Source: Flavobacteriales bacterium
GTDB taxonomy: Bacteria > Bacteroidota > Bacteroidia > Flavobacteriales_D > Parvicellaceae
DNA: 64,000 nt
Assembly: GCA_025210295.1 (NCBI GenBank)
Contig: JAOASC010000028.1
Span: forward strand, 246,680 to 310,679
Direction: 5' to 3'
Shown here one piece after another: positions 50,904 to 59,766 of the stretch (positions are counted from its first letter, which is position 1; every line of letters starts with the position of its first letter). A model generated the notes under the pieces. It was not told where the DNA came from. It worked only from the letters and a program-made list of their open reading frames with translations, and ran no database searches. Position numbers and translations under genes: made by a program.

Positions 50904-51874
50904 GTTACAGAACGAAATGTTCGTTTCTTTGGTCGACATTTGAATGTATAGTTGAGTGAAACTTCATGAGCTCCTCCTGATGCCAAGGATAATTTAGAAA
51001 TAGTAGCATCATAACTATAACCTATTTTGATTTGATTAGCGTGAATACCCAATAATATAATAAAAGCATCTGCATTTCGATACCATACACCACCTACAAG
51101 TGGTCCTTTATTAACATACATCCCCATGTTTAATTGGTTGGATGGCCCTTGACTTCTGAATAAAATATTGGGAGAGATTGATAAGCCTTCATCTTTACTA
51201 TATTTAGAACTCGAACCAGATAAAGGAATTACAGCTCCAGCGTGTCCAGTCAACTTAATTGGAATTGGACTTTTTCCTTTAATTAAAGATTCGTCAGGCT
51301 GATTGATATGATGTGCAGCAAATCCAAAGAAATAATGTTCACTAAAGCCTATTACACCAGCCGAAAAATCCATGCCTGATCTTGTTCCTCCTCTTGGTAT
51401 GTCTCCCGAGTCATATACAAAACCTCGTCTAGAGTCTATCATATCCCCAAATGTTAGTTTCGACCAATCTAAGGATTTTTGAAAGAAAGTGGCTTCAAGT
51501 CCTGCTCTAAGCGAAAACTTTCTGTTAATTTTCAATTGATATGCATAGATGCCACTAACTCGAGTAGTTGCCAATGTTTTAGCTTCTCTATCTGTAACAA
51601 CCATAAGGCCTAGACCTCCTGATATTGATGGAACATATTGGTCATAACTAGCACTAGTTGTTACAAATGTAGCCGATAATCCTGGCCACTGATTTCTATA
51701 GTTTAAGTTTATTCTAGGGCATTTATTGGTACCTGCAAATGCAGGGTTTAAATATAGAGGATTAGCGTAAAACTGTGTGAATTCAGCATCCTGAGCCTTG
51801 ATAGAAAAAACACTTAGTAGCATAAAAAAACTACTAAAAATAAGTGCAGGTACATGTTGGGCTAATTTGCTCAT
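50888..51874 (-). CDS. PorP/SprF family T9SS outer-membrane protein
   Basis: PorP/SprF proteins are outer-membrane barrels. They link the T9SS ring or cell-surface adhesins to the outer membrane, and there are usually many copies per genome. The phrase DAEFTQFYANPLYLNPAFAG right after the signal peptide is diagnostic, followed by RNQWPGLSATF and many barrel strands. The first ATG in a proper signal peptide context (SKLAQHVPALIFSSFFMLLS) is at 51874. The open frame extends to a TTG at 51907, which I reject. Which adhesin it pairs with is unknown; in Flavobacterium SprF serves the adhesin encoded beside it. gldJ follows. Confidence 0.92.
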   Translation of the reverse strand: MSKLAQHVPALIFSSFFMLLSVFSIKAQDAEFTQFYANPLYLNPAFAGTNKCPRINLNYRNQWPGLSATFVTTSASYDQYVPSISGGLGLMVVTDREAKTLATTRVSGIYAYQLKINRKFSLRAGLEATFFQKSLDWSKLTFGDMIDSRRGFVYDSGDIPRGGTRSGMDFSAGVIGFSEHYFFGFAAHHINQPDESLIKGKSPIPIKLTGHAGAVIPLSGSSSKYSKDEGLSISPNILFRSQGPSNQLNMGMYVNKGPLVGGVWYRNADAFIILLGIHANQIKIGYSYDATISKLSLASGGAHEVSLNYTFKCRPKKRTFRSVTCPEF

Positions 51875-52001
51875 TTGTTGTTGGTTCAGTCTTATATTAA
51901 TATGCAATAATACAAAAAAAAATATATTTTACCTACCTTTACGCAATATCTTGAAATTGAGTTCGTTTTTTGATATACCGCCACCTAATTAGAATTTCAT
52001 A

Positions 52002-55000
52002 ATGATAAAGTATAATGTATTAGCTGTATTTTTGTTTTTTTTAAACATTTTTTCACTTTATGGTCAAACTAAAAATGTGACTGTTAATGTTGATTGGAGT
52101 GGGATGAAAAACTATACTTTTCAAAGTACTTCATTTAATTATTTTCAGCCATTGAGTGGGGCATGGAAGATCGAAGAAAGTATACCCTATGCTAATAAGG
52201 TATTTAATACCAATTCTTCACAAGCTACTTTTCAAATAACTAACTTTCAAACCGCAGAACTTTCTCTTGAAGAGGTGAAGTGCTTGTTGAAAGAAGTTCC
52301 ACAAGATTTTATCTTTAATACAAAAGTGATTTCTTCACGAAAAAAGAACAAGCTTTTAGTAAGTGTTAATGCTGTTCGTAAGAATATTCAAACAGGAAGA
52401 TTTGAAAAATTAGTGAGCTATAAAGGGGTAATGAGTACTCCACCATCTCCTCTATTTCTATTGAAAAATTATGCATTGAGTTCAGTGTTGAAATCTGGTA
52501 GTGGAGATTGGTATAAGATAGGTTTGGTAAAAGATGGAGTATATAAATTAGATTATACCTTTCTTAAAAATCTAGGGATAGATATCGATAATGTTTCACC
52601 CAATGCAATCAATATTTATGGAAATGGAGCAGGAATGCTTCCAGAAAGTAATGCTGCTTTTCGTTTTGATGACTTGGCAAAAAACTCTATTTATATAGAA
52701 GGAGAGGATGATGGAAGTTTCGATGCCAATGATTATGTTTTGTTTTATGCAAAAGGTCCACATACATGGGAACAGAATGGAAATAGCTTTGTTCATAGTG
52801 TACACCAATATTGTGATACTTCTTACTATTTTATTAATGTAAATAATTCGGGGGGTACTCCAAAACGTTTGAGTAATATATCGTTAAGTAGTTTAACTCC
52901 TACTCACAACATTACTTCTTTTAATGATTTTGCTTATGTAGAAGATGAAAAATATAATTTGGGAAAATCAGGAAGAGAATGGTTTGGTGATATTTATGAT
53001 GTTCAAACTAGTTATAATTATGGTTTTAATTTTCCTAACCTCATTTCACAAGACTCTGTTCTGATTAGAACCAATACGTTAATCTCTGCTACAAGTGTGG
53101 CTCCTTATTTTACTGTTGGTATAGGAAACAATGTACAACAGTTACCTAACATGTTAAGTCCATCAGGAAATGGTCAGTATAACCCTTATGCAAGGCAAAA
53201 GATAAATACCCATTTTTTAAAGGCTAATTCTAGTGAGTTTTCAGTAAATATTAACTTTAATAAAGCGGGGGCTCCTTCAGCTGTAGGGTGGTTGGATTTT
53301 ATGGAGGTTAATGTAATGAGGAGTTTATCCATGGCTAGTAACCAAATGGAGTTTCGTTCTTTAGAAAGTGTTGGAACAGGTAATGTGACCAACTTTACAA
53401 TTAGTAATGCTGGAAATATTGAAATGCTGTGGGAGGTAACCGATCCTAGAAATGCAGGTATTGTGAATTATGATTTAGTTGGAAACCAAGCTAGTTTTAG
53501 TGTGAATACAGATTCTTTAAGAACTTTTATAGCAATGGACAATAGTAATTTTTTAACACCAGACTTTTATGGTAAAATTGAACATCAGGATTTACATGCT
53601 TTAAGTTATGCTGATATGATTATTGTAACAGCTCCTGAATTTATAACAGCTTCTAATGAGCTCTCAGCTTTTCATCAATCAGAAGGTCTGAGTGTTCATG
53701 TGGTCACAACCAATCAAATCTTCAATGAATTCTCCTCAGGAATGAGAGATGCAACAGCCATTAAATCATTTTTAAGAATGTTCTATAAACGAGCGGGAAG
53801 TAACCCTAACTTAATTCCAAAATATTGCTTGTTGATGGGGGATGGATCGTATGATAATCGAAATATTTTGGTACACAATAAAAACTTTATACCAACCTAT
53901 GAATCTGTTGAAACATTATCTAAAACAGCTTCTTATACCACAGATGATTATTTTGCTATTCTTTCCGATAATGGAGCAATGAATAACAGCGATTTATTGG
54001 ATGTAGCCATTGGAAGGTTGCCGGTTAAAACGCTTAAAGAAGCTAATGATATGGTAGCAAAAATAAAGTATTATGGGACGGTGAATAATACAACGTCAAC
54101 TGTGGGACATTGTGCGAACAATACAAGTTCAGGAGTTTTGTCAGATTGGAGGAATATCGCTATTCAAATTAGTGATGATGGGGATAATAACCATTATTTT
54201 AATGATATAGAAACCATGTATAATAAGGCAAGGTTATTACATCCAGAAATGAATTTGTCTAAAATTCATGCCGACGCTTATGTCGAAACTTCAACTGCTG
54301 GTGGGGAGCGAAATTATGAAGCAGAAAAAGCTTTTAAACAACAGGTTGAGAATGGAGCTTTATTGGTGAACTATATAGGACATGGTGGAGAAACAGGTTT
54401 AGGGCATGAACGTTACCTAACAGTCCCTACTGTGTTGGGCTGGACCAATTTAGCTAGGATGCCTATTTTTATGACGGCTACCTGTGAGTTTAGCCGTTTT
54501 GATGATCACGATAGAACATCTGCGGGTGAATATGTTGTGTTAAACCCTAATGGCGGAGGGATAGGACTATTTACAACCACTCGATTGGTTTATTCCACGA
54601 GTAATGCTGCACTTAATAGTTATTTTTATGATACCGTATTTGATAAGGTAAATAATGAAGCTCCAAGGTTAGGAGATATTTATATGGGGACAAAAAATAA
54701 GTATGGAAGTATTTCGGGAGATGTTAATTACAGAAAATTTGCATTGCTAGGAGATCCAGCTGTAAAGTTGGCCTTACCTCAGTACCACATTGTCACAGAT
54801 TCAATAAATGGGAAGTCTTTAAATATGACATTAGATACTATTACTGCATTAAGTAAAGTGGTGATTAAAGGGCACGTTGAAAATCATTTAGGGCAAAAAT
54901 TGGAAAACTTTAATGGAGTGATTACCACAAAGATTTATGATAAAGTTGCGAACTTAACTACTTTAGGTAATAGTCCAGACTCTTCTCCTGCTAATTTCAG

Positions 55001-55862
55001 CCTTTGGAAAAACTTGGTGTATAGAGGTAAAGCTTCTGTTAAGAATGGAGCATTTGTATTTTCATTTATCGTTCCTAAAGATATCTCTTTTCAGTATGGG
55101 AATGGAAGAATTAGCTATTATGCAGAAAATGGAGAAACAGATGCTAATGGGTATACAGAACAACCTATAATAGGAGGAATTAATGAGCATGCTGCTGACG
55201 ATAATGAGCCTCCTGTCATTTCTTTATATATGAATAATGATAAGTTTGTTTCAGGCGGTGTTACCGATGAAAACCCGTCACTTTTTGCTAAGGTTTTTGA
55301 TGAGAATGGAATTAATACTGTTGGAAATGGAGTAGGACATAATATAGAAGCAATACTGGATAAGAATACCACCAATGCGATTATTCTAAATGACTTTTAT
55401 GAAACAGACTTAGATACCTACAAAAGTGGGAAAATTACCTATCCATTTGAAAATCTAGAAGAAGGGGCACATACGCTTAGTTTAAAGGTTTGGGATGTTT
55501 ACAATAATTCACAAACTGAAGATATAGAGTTTGTTGTAGCATCCAATGAAGAATTGGCATTAGATCATATTTTAAATTATCCTAATCCTTTTACTACCAA
55601 AACGGAGTTTTCATTTGAACATAATCAAGTGTGTGATTATTTAGATGTACAAATTCAAATTTATACCATCTCTGGGAAAGTTGTCAAAACAATCAATCAA
55701 AGAGCTCATACCAGTGGATATAGAGTAGATGGTATCCAATGGAATGGGACAGATGATTATGGTGATAATATTGGAAAAGGCGTGTATGTATATAAAGTAA
55801 AAGTGGTGAATGAAAAAGGAGATAAAGTCGAAAAGTTTGAGAAACTTGTTGTACTGAAATAA
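52002..55862 (+). CDS. porU: Type IX secretion sortase PorU (C25 family)
   Basis: PorU is the gingipain-like cysteine peptidase that removes the C-terminal signal of T9SS cargo and joins the cargo to A-LPS at the cell surface. The protein has a signal peptide (residues 1-21) and about 1286 residues, normal for PorU. The C25 fold carries YCLLMGDGSYDNRNI near 605. The catalytic His is His794 (NYIGHGGE), and the catalytic Cys is Cys828 (FMTATCEFSRFDD). The end (YPNPFTTKTEF, then GVYVYKVKVVNEKGDKVE) is itself a T9SS-type domain, which in PorU is kept. It is divergent from porP/sprF-gldJ, forming the secretion cluster. Confidence 0.94.
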   Translation: MIKYNVLAVFLFFLNIFSLYGQTKNVTVNVDWSGMKNYTFQSTSFNYFQPLSGAWKIEESIPYANKVFNTNSSQATFQITNFQTAELSLEEVKCLLKEVPQDFIFNTKVISSRKKNKLLVSVNAVRKNIQTGRFEKLVSYKGVMSTPPSPLFLLKNYALSSVLKSGSGDWYKIGLVKDGVYKLDYTFLKNLGIDIDNVSPNAINIYGNGAGMLPESNAAFRFDDLAKNSIYIEGEDDGSFDANDYVLFYAKGPHTWEQNGNSFVHSVHQYCDTSYYFINVNNSGGTPKRLSNISLSSLTPTHNITSFNDFAYVEDEKYNLGKSGREWFGDIYDVQTSYNYGFNFPNLISQDSVLIRTNTLISATSVAPYFTVGIGNNVQQLPNMLSPSGNGQYNPYARQKINTHFLKANSSEFSVNINFNKAGAPSAVGWLDFMEVNVMRSLSMASNQMEFRSLESVGTGNVTNFTISNAGNIEMLWEVTDPRNAGIVNYDLVGNQASFSVNTDSLRTFIAMDNSNFLTPDFYGKIEHQDLHALSYADMIIVTAPEFITASNELSAFHQSEGLSVHVVTTNQIFNEFSSGMRDATAIKSFLRMFYKRAGSNPNLIPKYCLLMGDGSYDNRNILVHNKNFIPTYESVETLSKTASYTTDDYFAILSDNGAMNNSDLLDVAIGRLPVKTLKEANDMVAKIKYYGTVNNTTSTVGHCANNTSSGVLSDWRNIAIQISDDGDNNHYFNDIETMYNKARLLHPEMNLSKIHADAYVETSTAGGERNYEAEKAFKQQVENGALLVNYIGHGGETGLGHERYLTVPTVLGWTNLARMPIFMTATCEFSRFDDHDRTSAGEYVVLNPNGGGIGLFTTTRLVYSTSNAALNSYFYDTVFDKVNNEAPRLGDIYMGTKNKYGSISGDVNYRKFALLGDPAVKLALPQYHIVTDSINGKSLNMTLDTITALSKVVIKGHVENHLGQKLENFNGVITTKIYDKVANLTTLGNSPDSSPANFSLWKNLVYRGKASVKNGAFVFSFIVPKDISFQYGNGRISYYAENGETDANGYTEQPIIGGINEHAADDNEPPVISLYMNNDKFVSGGVTDENPSLFAKVFDENGINTVGNGVGHNIEAILDKNTTNAIILNDFYETDLDTYKSGKITYPFENLEEGAHTLSLKVWDVYNNSQTEDIEFVVASNEELALDHILNYPNPFTTKTEFSFEHNQVCDYLDVQIQIYTISGKVVKTINQRAHTSGYRVDGIQWNGTDDYGDNIGKGVYVYKVKVVNEKGDKVEKFEKLVVLK

Positions 55863-55869
55863 TCAGTTT

Positions 55870-56487
55870 TTAAAAGAAAATTTCTCCAATTCCTTCTCTA
55901 ATAACTTCAATATTTCCATTGCAACAGTTAATAATAGTTGATGGTACATTATTTCCATAACCAGCATCTATAACAGCTGCTACTTGTTTTTCAAAACGCT
56001 CTTCTATTGCTTGTGGATCGGTCGTGTAGTCAACAATCTCATCATCATCATGTACCGAAGTTACAGCAAGCGGGTTCCCTAATGTGTTAGCTATTGTACG
56101 TGTAATATCATTGTCAGGAATTCTAATCCCTACTTCTTTCTTTTTATTTCCAAATAATTTGGGTACAAGATTACTAGCATCTAGTATAAATGTATAAGGG
56201 CCAGGGAAAGCTTTATTAAGAATTTTATAAGTGCTTCTGTCAAGAGGTTTGGTATAATCAGATAAACTACTTAAGTCATGACAGATCAAAGAGAAGTTAG
56301 CTTTGTTTAATTTTAGCTCTTTTAATCGGGCCATTTTTTCAAGTGCTTTTTTATTATTTAAGTCACAAGCAAAACTATATACAGTATCTGTTGGTACAAC
56401 AATTACCTCCCCTTTTTTTAAGAGTAAAACAATTTCTTCAATTTTTCTTTGATCAATATTTTTACTTGAAAAAAACTCTATTAACAT
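55870..56487 (-). CDS. Sua5/YciO/YrdC-type threonylcarbamoyl-AMP synthase family protein
   Basis: These proteins bind ATP, bicarbonate and threonine to make threonylcarbamoyl-AMP for tRNA t6A; YciO-type members have weak or other activity. VVPTDTVYSFACDL near residue 35 (PTDTVYG in standard members), AFPGPYTFIL near 95, and KEVGIRIPDNDITR near 117 are motifs. The length of 205 and the YciO-like replacement of KRPxxxPL by a Lys/Asn stretch make YciO the nearer class. MtaB, which needs t6A, is also in the window but not linked. The gene has its own promoter within the terminator of the aldolase gene. Confidence 0.82.
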   Translation of the reverse strand: MLIEFFSSKNIDQRKIEEIVLLLKKGEVIVVPTDTVYSFACDLNNKKALEKMARLKELKLNKANFSLICHDLSSLSDYTKPLDRSTYKILNKAFPGPYTFILDASNLVPKLFGNKKKEVGIRIPDNDITRTIANTLGNPLAVTSVHDDDEIVDYTTDPQAIEERFEKQVAAVIDAGYGNNVPSTIINCCNGNIEVIREGIGEIFF

Positions 56488-56534
56488 AAAACCCTCAATT
56501 TTTAAAGCGCAAAGCTAATAAAAATGAGGGTTTT
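56488..56534 (-). terminator. Probable terminator of the aldolase gene, abutting the Sua5 start codon
   Basis: AAAACCCTCA (56488-56497) pairs with TGAGGGTTTT (56525-56534). After a one-base bulge, TTTTT pairs with AAAAA, leaving a loop of about 14 bases. On the minus strand the stem ends in TTTT and the next three bases are the ATG of the Sua5-like gene. It follows the aldolase stop (56576) by about 42 bases. Confidence 0.6.
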
Positions 56535-56539
56535 AGCAA
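56510..56539 (-). promoter_or_regulatory. Promoter of the Sua5-like gene, nested in the terminator
   Basis: On the minus strand TTG (56537-56539), 19 bp, TAGCTTTG (56510-56517) matches the consensus exactly. The -7 box is in the terminator loop. Transcription would start near 56504, about 17 bases before the ATG. Confidence 0.55.
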
Positions 56540-56575
56540 TCAAATCGTCTTGATTTGTTTTTGTTGTGGAATGTA

Positions 56576-57232
56576 TTATCCGTTAACTTTTTTATAATCA
56601 GCTAAAAATTTAGCCAAACCATTGTCTGTTAATGGGTGGTTTACTAATGCTAAAATAGCACTTAAAGGTCCAGTCATAACATCTGCTCCTATTTCAGCAC
56701 AGTCAATAATATGCATAGGGTGACGAACTGATGCAGCTAAAATCTCTGTGTCAAACATATAGTTGTCAAAAATCAATCTAATCTGTTCAATTAAAGCAAT
56801 TCCATTTGTAGAAACATCATCTAATCTTCCAATAAAAGGAGAGACGTAAGTAGCTCCAGCTTTAGCTGCAATTAAAGCTTGCCCCGCTGAAAAGATCAAT
56901 GTACAATTTGTTTTTATCCCTTTTTTTGAGAAATGTTTTATTGCTTTTATCCCTTCTTTAGTCATCGGAACTTTAACGACAATATTAGGGTGTAACTCAG
57001 CTAAATTTTCTCCTTCTTTGACCATCCCCTCAAAGTCAGTAGCAATAACTTCAGCACTAACAGGACCATCTACTATATTACAGATGTTTACATAATGTTG
57101 TAGAATATTATTAGCTCCAGAGATCCCCTCTTTTGCCATTAAAGAAGGATTCGTTGTAACACCATCTAAAATACCTAAGTCTTCAGCTTCTTTAATTTGT
57201 TCAAGGTTCGCAGTGTCAATAAAAAATTTCAT
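56576..57232 (-). CDS. Transaldolase/fructose-6-phosphate aldolase (short TalC/FSA type)
   Basis: This is a small TIM-barrel transaldolase of 218 residues. It begins [19 protein letters not shown], then [14 protein letters not shown] (residues 23-36). The Schiff-base lysine is Lys87 in [29 protein letters not shown] near 108, and SPFIGRLDD near 131, complete the site. The short subfamily includes both true transaldolases and fructose-6-phosphate aldolases; the reaction cannot be decided by sight, though a pentose phosphate role is most likely in a Bacteroidota core genome. A -7 box lies 40 bases upstream, and the gene is monocistronic. Confidence 0.9.
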   Translation of the reverse strand: MKFFIDTANLEQIKEAEDLGILDGVTTNPSLMAKEGISGANNILQHYVNICNIVDGPVSAEVIATDFEGMVKEGENLAELHPNIVVKVPMTKEGIKAIKHFSKKGIKTNCTLIFSAGQALIAAKAGATYVSPFIGRLDDVSTNGIALIEQIRLIFDNYMFDTEILAASVRHPMHIIDCAEIGADVMTGPLSAILALVNHPLTDNGLAKFLADYKKVNG

Positions 57233-57272
57233 GTGGTTTGTTTTTTTTAATTGGGTTGAAATATATTTCGCA

Positions 57273-57280
57273 CAAATGTA
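57273..57280 (-). promoter_or_regulatory. -7 promoter box before the aldolase gene
   Basis: TACATTTG on the minus strand fits TAnnTTTG and would give a leader of about 35 bases. No -33 TTG is seen. On the plus strand, 57233-57411 contains no match for the following SpoIIE operon. Confidence 0.35.
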
Positions 57281-57411
57281 GTCGCTAAAAGCTTCTCTTG
57301 TTTAAAAAAAGAATTAACACATTAAAATAGAAATTAACACTTCTTAAAATTTTGTTAACAGAATAAATGTTTTAAATTGGGAATAATTAGATGTTTTAGA
57401 AAAAAAGCTCG

Positions 57412-59763
57412 ATGAAATTATTTGCCTTATTTTTTATCAACGTTGTTTCATCCTTAATTTGTTTTAGTCAGACTAACCTGGATTCTTTGTTTGGAGTTTG
57501 GGAAGATGAGTTAAAAGAGGATTCTATAAGGTTAGAAGCTTTATATAGTTATGCATGGGAGGGCTTTTTGTTTTCAAACCCAGATAGTGTTATAAAACTT
57601 TCAAATGTTATGGAACGTTTTTCTGTAACTAGAGAAGTTAATGACTATGAAGTATGTGCCTATCATATCAGAGCAAAAGCCTATCATTTTTTGGATTACC
57701 CAGACAGTTCTTTAAAGTATTATAAGAAAGGGTTAGAGAAGTCTGAACAGAATGAGTTGACTTTATTAAAAGCATCTTCATATAATGGATTGGCTACCAC
57801 AAATTCTTATATTGGAGAACATGATAAAGCGATTGAATATTACTACAAAGCATTGGAAATAGCTGTAGAAATTAAAGATACTAATCAGATAGCAAATGTG
57901 TGGAGTAATATTGGACAAGTACATGAGATGCAAGGTAATTTAGAAGCAGCATTGAAATATTATTTTAAAGCGTTGAAACTGAATGAAAAATCCAAAAACT
58001 CAAAAGAAAATGTAGGAATTGTGCTAGAAAACATTTCTAGGTCTTATTGGGAAGTCGGGGAGTTTGAAAAGGCACTTGAGTATAATGAAAAATCAATAAT
58101 CAATTGTATAGAATCAAATGACTTATATGGTTTAGCTATAGGTTACTATGGGCAAGGAGGAATATATGAAGATCAAAAAAAGTATAAAAATGCATTAGGT
58201 AGTTATCTAAAATCATTAGATTATGCTGTTCGTTTAGAAGATGAGTATAAAATAGCATCATTATACCATTCTATTGTTAATGTTTATCTCGAAACCAGTG
58301 ATGAAGCTTATCTATTGAAATTTAATGATGTTTTAACTCCAGAAGAATTAGACCTTTCTGAGAATGTTATAAAGTTTATTCAAGGCTATTCTTTAGAAAG
58401 TATTTTGAGAGAAAGTATAAGTTATTCAGAAAAGATTGGAGAAAATTATGATTTAATTAGGGCGTATTTTGTAATGGGGAAATTGAAAGCCAAACAAAAA
58501 AAATATTTTAATGCTCAGGATTTCTTGCTAAAAGCTTACCATCATTGTCAAAAAGTTGATGTGCTTGAACATAAAATGGGATTAAAATTGCCAATAACCT
58601 TTGAGTTGTATCAATTGTATAAAAGGCAAAAGAAATATCAAGCATCTATGGCGATGTATGAAGAATATATTGTTTTAAAAGATAGCTTAGATGATGAAGA
58701 AACCAAGAAAGCTCTTTATAATCAAGAATATAAATATAATTACGAAAAAAAAGCTGCTATAGACTCAATTAAACATGAAAAAGCTCAAAGAATTAAGCAA
58801 GTTAAAATAGAAAAGCAAAAGGTTGAGTTGCTCAATCAAAAAAACAGACAATTACTACTTTATGGAGGATTAGGAATTGCTTTGCTATTTTCTATTTATT
58901 TTGTGAGAAAGAATAAAGAGGTGCGAGAACAAAAAGTTGAAGTAGAGAAACAAAAAGAATTTGCCGAAGAACAGCAACAAATCGCTGAAAATCAAAAAGC
59001 CATTTTAGGCAAACAACATCGAGAAATCACAGATAGTATTAATTATGCTCAAAGTTTACAACGTTCGGTTTTACCATCAAAAGAAGCTGTGTATCACAAC
59101 TTCCCCCAAAGTTTTGTGCTTTTAAAACCCAAAGATGTTGTGAGTGGCGATTTTTATTGGACGTATAAAAAGGGTGATTTAGTGTATTTAGCTGTAGTGG
59201 ATTGTACAGGACATGGTGTTCCTGGAGCTTTTATGACCATTGTAGCGAATAATTTATTGAATGAAATTATACAAGGAGCCTACAATACCCCCAAAGAAAT
59301 CGTAGAAGAATTACATCAACGCATTAAATTACGCGTAGGAGGAAGCCCAACAGCTCAAGTAAGAGACAGTATGGATTTAGGGTTGTTTTCGTTGAATGAA
59401 AAAACTCAAGAAGTGCGTTTTGTGGGAACACATACGAGTATTTGTCAAGTAAGAAATGCTAAGTTAACACAGTTTAAAGGCTCCAAAGCTGATATTGGTT
59501 ATAAGCCCAATATAGCAATAGAAGAACAAGTCTTTCAAGTGGCGATTAATGATATGTTGTATATGCATAGTGACGGTTACCCCGATCAAAAAGGAGGGCC
59601 AAAAGGAAAGAAATTTTACTATCAACCCATTCGAAAAAAGTTTGAAGAAATCAGTTTGTTAAATATAATGGAGCAAGAGCAAATTATGAGTCAAACCTTT
59701 GAAGATTGGAAAGGAGCGTTAGAGCAGTTTGATGATGTTTGTATGATAGGAGTAAGGATATAA
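57412..59763 (+). CDS. TPR sensor with membrane helix and SpoIIE (PP2C) phosphatase, array copy 1
   Basis: The 783-residue protein has a signal peptide (KLFALFFINVVSSLICFSQ), then about eight TPR units (residues 70-430, for example EHDKAIEYYYKALEIAVEIK). A long helix leads to one membrane segment (about 481-499, LLLYGGLGIALLFSIYFVR). A coiled coil and a cytoplasmic SpoIIE-type phosphatase follow (about 575-783). Metal-binding motifs are SGDFYW, VDCTGHGVPGA and HSDGYPDQ. The TPR part is outside the inner membrane and probably senses a periplasmic partner. It lies 3 bp before copy 2, heading an operon of at least three. The C-terminal 300 residues are almost identical to copy 2. Confidence 0.88.
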   Translation: MKLFALFFINVVSSLICFSQTNLDSLFGVWEDELKEDSIRLEALYSYAWEGFLFSNPDSVIKLSNVMERFSVTREVNDYEVCAYHIRAKAYHFLDYPDSSLKYYKKGLEKSEQNELTLLKASSYNGLATTNSYIGEHDKAIEYYYKALEIAVEIKDTNQIANVWSNIGQVHEMQGNLEAALKYYFKALKLNEKSKNSKENVGIVLENISRSYWEVGEFEKALEYNEKSIINCIESNDLYGLAIGYYGQGGIYEDQKKYKNALGSYLKSLDYAVRLEDEYKIASLYHSIVNVYLETSDEAYLLKFNDVLTPEELDLSENVIKFIQGYSLESILRESISYSEKIGENYDLIRAYFVMGKLKAKQKKYFNAQDFLLKAYHHCQKVDVLEHKMGLKLPITFELYQLYKRQKKYQASMAMYEEYIVLKDSLDDEETKKALYNQEYKYNYEKKAAIDSIKHEKAQRIKQVKIEKQKVELLNQKNRQLLLYGGLGIALLFSIYFVRKNKEVREQKVEVEKQKEFAEEQQQIAENQKAILGKQHREITDSINYAQSLQRSVLPSKEAVYHNFPQSFVLLKPKDVVSGDFYWTYKKGDLVYLAVVDCTGHGVPGAFMTIVANNLLNEIIQGAYNTPKEIVEELHQRIKLRVGGSPTAQVRDSMDLGLFSLNEKTQEVRFVGTHTSICQVRNAKLTQFKGSKADIGYKPNIAIEEQVFQVAINDMLYMHSDGYPDQKGGPKGKKFYYQPIRKKFEEISLLNIMEQEQIMSQTFEDWKGALEQFDDVCMIGVRI

Positions 59764-59766
59764 TGT

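Noticed and set aside
50888..51907. Longer PorP/SprF protein from a TTG at 51905-51907
   Set aside because: The ATG at 51874 gives a normal signal peptide; the extension puts a polar stretch in front of it.
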